This document shows, one piece after another, positions 19,501-22,159 of a stretch of 22,159 nt of DNA (the first letter of the stretch is position 1; every line of letters starts with the position of its first letter). The stretch covers positions 1 through 22,159 of the forward strand of contig JAANSK020259939.1 in assembly GCA_011763485.2 (NCBI GenBank). The letters run 5' to 3'. The DNA comes from Isoetes engelmannii. Lineage: Eukaryota > Streptophyta > Lycopodiopsida > Isoetales > Isoetaceae. The notes below the pieces were generated by a model. It searched no databases. It was not told where the DNA came from and saw only the letters and a program-made list of their open reading frames with translations. The translations under genes and the position numbers were made by a program.

Positions 19501-21269
19501 AAGTGGGATGCTTTGCTGGTGACACTGTACCATACATTATCTGTTGCGAACAGGTTAGGAAACGTGAATAGCTATATTCTTAAGAATTGATATATAGTAG
19601 TATCGTTCAGTGATCGCAAGTACAATTAGTTTTAGGATGGCATCTTAAACTAATCTACAAGACCATGTTTCCAAGTCTAGTACTCGGCATGCATTCGTTT
19701 TACTCCTCTACAATAAATTAATGACGATCCTTGCATGCTAATAATTGGCAGTTTATTATCGGTTCAGTGCCTCTGTAACTTGAGTACGCTAAATGTAGCC
19801 TGCTTTTTACGATCATAAATGTGACAGGGAGTGTCTGGACTTGGAATCGCGGAACGGGCACGTCATCCAGACGAGTTAAAAAAGGATGCAGGAAATTGGA
19901 TAGTTGATATCGAGTACTACTTATCACAACAGGTACGACTTGGTTATCCCACCAGATGTGACTTTATCCTAAATGTATCTTGACAGTACTTACTATTCCT
20001 TTTCTCTGTCCATAGATACATCCAGTAGTGTCGAGACTTTGTGCTCCAATTGAAGGCACAGACGCAGGTCGCATTGCGGATTGTTTAAGACTTGATTCAT
20101 CTCGGGTACGGTTCTATCTTAGTATTAGTTCAACAGTCGTTCTGGTTATAGAGAGAATAATTAACATTATGTAATCCAACAGTTCAATCAAAGAACCGCA
20201 GCAACCACTGTTGATCATGAAGAAGCTCTACTTTCTTCTACTGCTATTCTTGATGACGAGGACAGGTAAATTGCTTGGGCTGGACTTTTTTTGAGTATGC
20301 AACTCAGAATTAGTCTTGATATGTGACGTTGTATTTATTAGGTACAAACATTGTGAACCACTTCCACTGCTATGCCCTCAATGCAAACACACTTATGTTT
20401 TCCCTGGGATAAAGAACTACATTAGTTTGTTGTTAAAGACGAACTTGAATGCCGATGGAGAGATATCAGCAGACACGACTTCTACACAAGCTAATGACCC
20501 TCTCAGGTGCCCAAATTGCCACGATGATGTTAATTCGCCCAGGTTGACTGCTGTGATGCTGGCAAATCAGGTAAGATGACGGTTCTTGAGAGCAAAGATT
20601 TGCCTGCCTATAAAACTCATATTATGGAATCCATAATTCAGGTGAAGATGCGTGCTGAGGAGTTCGTAGAAAAATACTACAATTGCTGGTTAAAGGTACA
20701 CTAAACTTCAGCCATTGTTTAAGACCAAAATCTTCATCAGTCAACTTCTTATGAATGTTTTTGTTATTTTATTTTCTCTCATTTGATTGAATGGCAGTGC
20801 GACGACGAGCTCTGTGGGCATGCCACAAGAGACGTGACGTTAAGACTTATTGGCGACCATGAAAGGGGCACTGCATGTCCAAACTTTCCTAGATGCAATG
20901 GCCATCTTATCCGTCAGGTAAATTTGTATGGCATATACATTATCAGTGTACGTCTAATGGGCTTGAGTAAAATTCGACAGTTTTCTGAGGTACAACTTTA
21001 CAACCAGCTTAGTCACTACTGCCGTCTACTTGACATCCCTCGTGCACTTGAAAAGGTAACCAATATATCTTCTACTTGATATGAATTAAATGGAGGTTAA
21101 CATATTTCGAGGTTCCCAGATACATGACTCAAGTAGCAGGTTGACCGTGGAGAGGAAGCTAATCGATTTGAGATCCGAGTTGGGACTGGCAGCCCAAACC
21201 ATTTTAGACATGCGGGACAAGTGTGCATTTCGATGGGTTAAATTGAGTAGCCTCTGTATAACTGTATGA
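8665..21269 (+). CDS. POLA1: DNA polymerase alpha catalytic subunit, 33 exons
   Basis: Catalytic subunit of the Pol alpha-primase complex, which extends RNA primers with a short DNA stretch at replication origins and on the lagging strand in the nucleus (family knowledge; Arabidopsis orthologue ICU2). Exons: 8665-9010, 9579-9815, 9989-10593, 10692-10850, 10934-11017, 11218-11292, 12007-12071, 12177-12267, 13416-13604, 13735-13898, 13976-14090, 14170-14349, 14422-14535, 14604-14723, 14833-15150, 15229-15321, 15799-15920, 16459-16531, 16607-16663, 17951-18043, 18368-18493, 18580-18677, 19101-19146, 19287-19400, 19470-19553, 19828-19932, 20016-20105, 20183-20265, 20342-20570, 20642-20695, 20798-20917, 20981-21055, 21120-21269. 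Total 4674 nt, 1557 residues; the Arabidopsis protein is about 1524. Every junction keeps frame and matches plant Pol alpha from memory. The start ATGGCG has good plant context and opens the conserved N-terminal domain. Least certain is the exon 2/3 junction, in a poorly conserved linker. Confidence 0.96.
9011..9578 (+). other. POLA1 intron 1
   Basis: 568 bp, from AG|GTGTGA to TTCAG|AT, splitting an aspartate codon. T-rich intronic sequence; no repeat or RNA gene recognised. Confidence 0.8.
11056..11163. mobile_element. Small terminal-inverted-repeat element in POLA1 intron 5
   Basis: AGTTCCTTATACAGC (11056-11070) is perfectly repeated in inverted form at 11149-11163, bounding 108 bp within the 200-bp intron 5. 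The interior is GC-richer than the rest of the intron. Next to the repeats both ends are C-rich (CCCCCC, and CCCACCCC on the other strand). I saw no clear target-site duplication, so the superfamily is open. It makes up about half the intron. Confidence 0.55.
11293..12006 (+). other. POLA1 intron 6
   Basis: 714 bp from AAG|GTAACT to TTGCAG|GAT. AT-rich; nothing recognisable beyond ordinary intron sequence. Confidence 0.85.
12268..13415 (+). other. POLA1 intron 8
   Basis: 1148 bp from CAG|GTAGTA to GTGCAG|GTG. Contains a short perfect hairpin at 12667-12685 (CTATCGTC / GACGATAG, three-base loop). No coding sequence or recognisable element; the rest is unexplained AT-rich DNA. Confidence 0.85.
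13735..14723 (+). other. POLA1: POLA1 exons 10-14: degenerate exonuclease-like domain (residues 618-848)
   Basis: The B-family 3'-5' exonuclease fold is present, but the proofreading residues are not. Where proofreading enzymes have an Asp-x-Glu pair, this protein reads [10 protein letters not shown] (636-645). The second block is retained as [12 protein letters not shown] (692-703). Loss of proofreading is characteristic of eukaryotic Pol alpha (family knowledge), so this is not damage. Further conserved blocks are [10 protein letters not shown] in exon 12, [18 protein letters not shown] at the end of exon 12, [10 protein letters not shown] in exon 13 and [20 protein letters not shown] in exon 14. 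Confidence 0.92.
15322..16458 (+). other. POLA1 introns 16 and 17, flanking exon 17
   Basis: Intron 16 is 15322-15798 and intron 17 is 15921-16458; exon 17 (15799-15920) lies between them. Intron 17 contains a GC-richer stretch, about 16040-16255, that differs from surrounding intron DNA and may be a decayed insertion, but I found no clear terminal repeats. Intron 16 shows nothing notable. Confidence 0.7.
16664..17950 (+). other. POLA1 intron 19 (longest)
   Basis: 1287 bp from GAG|GTACGT to TTCCAG|GTG. Its middle holds the three-copy repeat at 16990-17388. A short sequence near 16919 (AGTGACACTATGG) is an inverted near-copy of CCATAGAGTGTCACT at 17011-17025, a weak foldback. Confidence 0.85.
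16990..17388 (+). repeat. Three-copy repeat in POLA1 intron 19
   Basis: A core of about 70 bp containing TTTTGGAAGAATGTAGAGAA and CCTGTTCAGATCCAT occurs three times, with anchors near 17062, 17241 and 17312. The first two copies are preceded by a longer shared unit starting ATATACTTTGGTGAATTGCA (16990 and 17153). Copies differ by a few substitutions, pointing to recent tandem duplication. It lies in the longest intron (16664-17950, 1287 bp), between the exon for [13 protein letters not shown] and the YGDTDS exon. Confidence 0.8.
18044..18367 (+). other. POLA1 intron 20
   Basis: 324 bp from GAA|GTGCGT to TAATAG|GTG. No repeat or gene recognised. Confidence 0.85.
18494..18579 (+). other. POLA1 intron 21, GC-AG type
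   Basis: The 5' splice site reads GAG|GCAAGT and the 3' site TTCACAG|GTC. Joining 18493 to 18580 gives [18 protein letters not shown], the expected Pol alpha sequence. The intron is 86 nt, not a multiple of three, so retaining it would frameshift into the wrong frame. No nearby GT restores the conserved protein. AG|GCAAGT is the strongest form of the minor GC donor class (established knowledge). Confidence 0.85.
18580..20265 (+). other. POLA1: POLA1 exons 22-28: thumb and start of the C-terminal region (residues 1143-1348)
   Basis: Conserved blocks are [19 protein letters not shown] in exon 22, [18 protein letters not shown] in exon 24, [14 protein letters not shown] across exons 24-25, [12 protein letters not shown] in exon 25, ERARHPDEL and [12 protein letters not shown] in exon 26, and [16 protein letters not shown] in exon 27. 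The thumb holds the RNA-DNA hybrid (family knowledge). Exon 28 is a poorly conserved bridge to the zinc modules. Exon 23 is the shortest coding exon (46 nt); it shares a split serine codon with exon 22. Confidence 0.92.
18678..19100 (+). other. POLA1 intron 22
   Basis: 423 bp from GCAG|GTATTG to TTCCAG|CTC, splitting a serine codon. No repeat or gene recognised. Confidence 0.85.
20342..21269 (+). other. POLA1: POLA1 exons 29-33: C-terminal zinc modules, B-subunit/primase interface (residues 1349-1557)
   Basis: Two four-cysteine modules are visible. The first uses Cys1360, Cys1363, Cys1405 and Cys1408 (CPQC and CPNC, exon 29). The second uses Cys1444, Cys1449, Cys1470 and Cys1476 (CDDELC, then CPNFPRC, exon 31). 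This C-terminal domain binds the POLA2 B subunit and links to primase (family knowledge). Exon 32 is placed at 20981 rather than 20990 because [14 protein letters not shown] aligns with the plant YTEADLYKQLSYFC block. Exon 33 ends in [15 protein letters not shown] and TGA, equivalent to the Arabidopsis CAYGWMQL C-terminus. Confidence 0.92.
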
Positions 21270-21310
21270 CGAGTTTGAAGGCAGGGTGTAAATAATATTG
21301 TATTATACCG
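21270..21310 (+). terminator. POLA1 3' UTR with plant-type polyadenylation signals
   Basis: Just after the stop codon, TGTA (21287-21290) runs directly into AATAAT (21291-21296) and a T/A-rich stretch. UGUA far-upstream elements and AAUAAA-like near-upstream elements are the usual plant poly(A) signals (established knowledge). The cleavage site cannot be fixed from sequence alone, and a later site is possible. Confidence 0.4.
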
Positions 21311-21708
21311 CATTTACTCCATTCTTTGCATTTTTACACAATAATCACATCCATTGTCTAGAGGAATTGAATCTTTACCCTCTAGCTAAACTGTTTATTC
21401 TGATATAGCAATCATTTTTTCTGGGTACTGCATCTCCCTCTCAAGCAAAGTTAGTTCATTGTTCCAAAGTTCACGAGGTAAAGGCTTTCAAACTGTGTAA
21501 ATTAGATCGAGGTTATTATTCCCTTTCAAATGAAAATGATGAAAAGAGGTTCTTATCGCTCATCTATCCTTATTGCTCATTCTTGGCCATTGATGGCCAG
21601 GATATTCCAATGAAGATTCCCTCTAGTGGAGCCTGGGCCGTCTGTGGAAATTAAGATTGTACCAAATCCCATTTTCCACATAGGACTATGATTTCCTTCC
21701 AATGGTTC
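21311..21708. other. Non-coding flank downstream of POLA1
   Basis: AT-rich sequence without conserved coding potential or recognised repeats. It may include the end of the POLA1 3' UTR if a distal poly(A) site is used. Confidence 0.5.
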
Positions 21709-21761
21709 TCAAGTCAATGATACAGTCAATCTTCAGTCAAGTCAATGATACAGTCAATCTT
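21709..21761 (+). repeat. Tandem duplication of a 28-bp unit
   Basis: A 25-base sequence starting TCAAGTCAATGATACAGTCA occurs perfectly at 21709-21733 and 21737-21761, separated by CAG. Perfect identity suggests a recent duplication. Confidence 0.9.
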
Positions 21762-21797
21762 GTAAGTATACCTGCAATATTATTTTGCAAGTAAACA

Positions 21798-21848
21798 GGA
21801 GTTGGGGGACTTGAACCCCCTTTCGCACTGCGGAATCCATATAACTCC
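21798..21848 (-). pseudogene. tRNA-like relic: T-arm plus acceptor stem
   Basis: On the minus strand, GGGGG-TTCAAGT-CCCCC (21820 to 21804) is an exact T-arm shape: a five-base stem and a seven-base loop matching the TTCRANY consensus. It also forms a near-consensus Pol III B box (GGTTCAAGTCC). Directly after it, AACTCC pairs with GGAGTT at the other end (21848-21843) as a six-base acceptor stem. Only 22 bases separate the 5' acceptor strand from the T-arm, so the D arm and a normal anticodon arm are missing. It may be a decayed tRNA gene, a tRNA-derived SINE, or part of an LTR. No CCA and no immediate T-run terminator follow. Confidence 0.4.
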
Positions 21849-21975
21849 ATTCATGTTCATCTCTCAAGTTATTCATGATAACTAAAATGTGCAAGAATAT
21901 AACAAGCTCAAATGCAACAGAAGGCCTAACGGATCCACCACGGCCTAATGCCGGCCATAATGAACTCAATATGGC

Positions 21976-22001
21976 TCTATGTAGGCTTTCAACTACATAG
22001 A
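21976..22001. other. Perfect 9-bp hairpin
   Basis: TCTATGTAG (21976-21984) and CTACATAGA (21993-22001) are perfect inverted repeats around an eight-base loop. Function unknown; it could mark an end of a decayed element that includes the tRNA-like segment. Confidence 0.6.
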
Positions 22002-22051
22002 AATCCCATTCATTTGCATACACTGAAGTCGGTCCAGAATGATGATTGACT

Positions 22052-22101
22052 GGTCGATCTATACTAATTTTCGGAGTTTAATCAGTCGATCTTGACTAAT
22101 T
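22052..22101 (+). repeat. Imperfect direct repeat near the window end
   Basis: GGTCGATCTATACTAATTT and AGTCGATCTTGACTAATTT lie close together in direct orientation. Nothing else is recognisable here. Confidence 0.5.
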
Positions 22102-22150
22102 TGGGGTCTGCGAATCCAATGGCGCACTCAAAACTTCCAAAATCCCAAGC

Positions 22151-22159
22151 TATAAAAAG
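22151..22159 (+). promoter_or_regulatory. TATA-like string at the window edge
   Basis: TATAAAAAG resembles a plant TATA box, but the window ends here, so no transcription start or gene can be seen. It could belong to the next gene downstream or be chance in AT-rich DNA. Confidence 0.2.

Noticed and set aside
20981-20990. Alternative acceptor for exon 32 at TTCTGAG|GTACAA
   Set aside because: It would lose three codons (FSE) that align with the conserved YTE of plant Pol alpha; CGACAG|TTTTCT fits better.
21791-21815. LTR primer-binding site complementary to a tRNA 3' end
   Set aside because: The required TGG start next to an LTR end in CA is missing (the sequence reads ACAGGAGTT), so a primer-binding site is not supported.
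21754-22023. 89-codon minus-strand frame
   Set aside because: It reads through the tRNA-like segment and hairpin and has no recognised domain; probably chance.
1-22159. CRISPR arrays, operons or defence-type clusters
   Set aside because: Spliced plant nuclear gene structure throughout; no regularly spaced identical repeats with unique spacers.

Overview
This is nuclear DNA from a land plant. It holds one intact protein-coding gene on the + strand, POLA1 (the Arabidopsis orthologue is ICU2), encoding the catalytic subunit of DNA polymerase alpha. By my reading its CDS runs from 8665 to 21269 in 33 exons and gives 1557 residues. The gene has many small exons and GT-AG introns, and the protein is closest in remembered sequence to plant Pol alpha. 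A LINE fragment of a type I associate with mosses, lycophytes and ferns suggests a non-flowering land plant. That placement is weak and I cannot name a species.

Layout. 1-4320: AT-rich, no recognisable coding gene; a possible spliced 5' end of a minus-strand transcript lies around 2649-3095. 4320-5350: purine-biased, degenerate repetitive DNA. 5650-6682: 5'-truncated, dead non-LTR retrotransposon (LINE) ending in a stem-loop and a TTCTA-type tail. 6690-8130: no gene, one short tandem repeat. 8134-8524: a foldback element with TTA target duplications (PIF/Harbinger or Tourist-like MITE) just upstream of POLA1. 8635-8642: a perfect E2F consensus site beside the POLA1 start codon. 8665-21269: POLA1. 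21270-22159: 3' UTR, short tandem repeats, a tRNA-like T-arm/acceptor segment on the minus strand, a hairpin, and a TATA-like string at the very end.

POLA1 keeps every expected element: the N-terminal Pol alpha domain, the degenerate exonuclease-like domain, palm motifs [10 protein letters not shown] and YGDTDS, the KLTANSMYG motif, the KKKYAAV motif and eight C-terminal zinc-binding cysteines. All exon phases close without a frameshift. One intron (number 21) must use a GC donor. Introns carry passenger repeats: a 108-bp terminal-inverted-repeat element in intron 5 and a three-copy repeat in intron 19.

I found no cluster or novel multi-gene system. The most interesting features are the MITE/E2F promoter arrangement, the GC-AG intron, the LINE 3' end and the tRNA-like relic.
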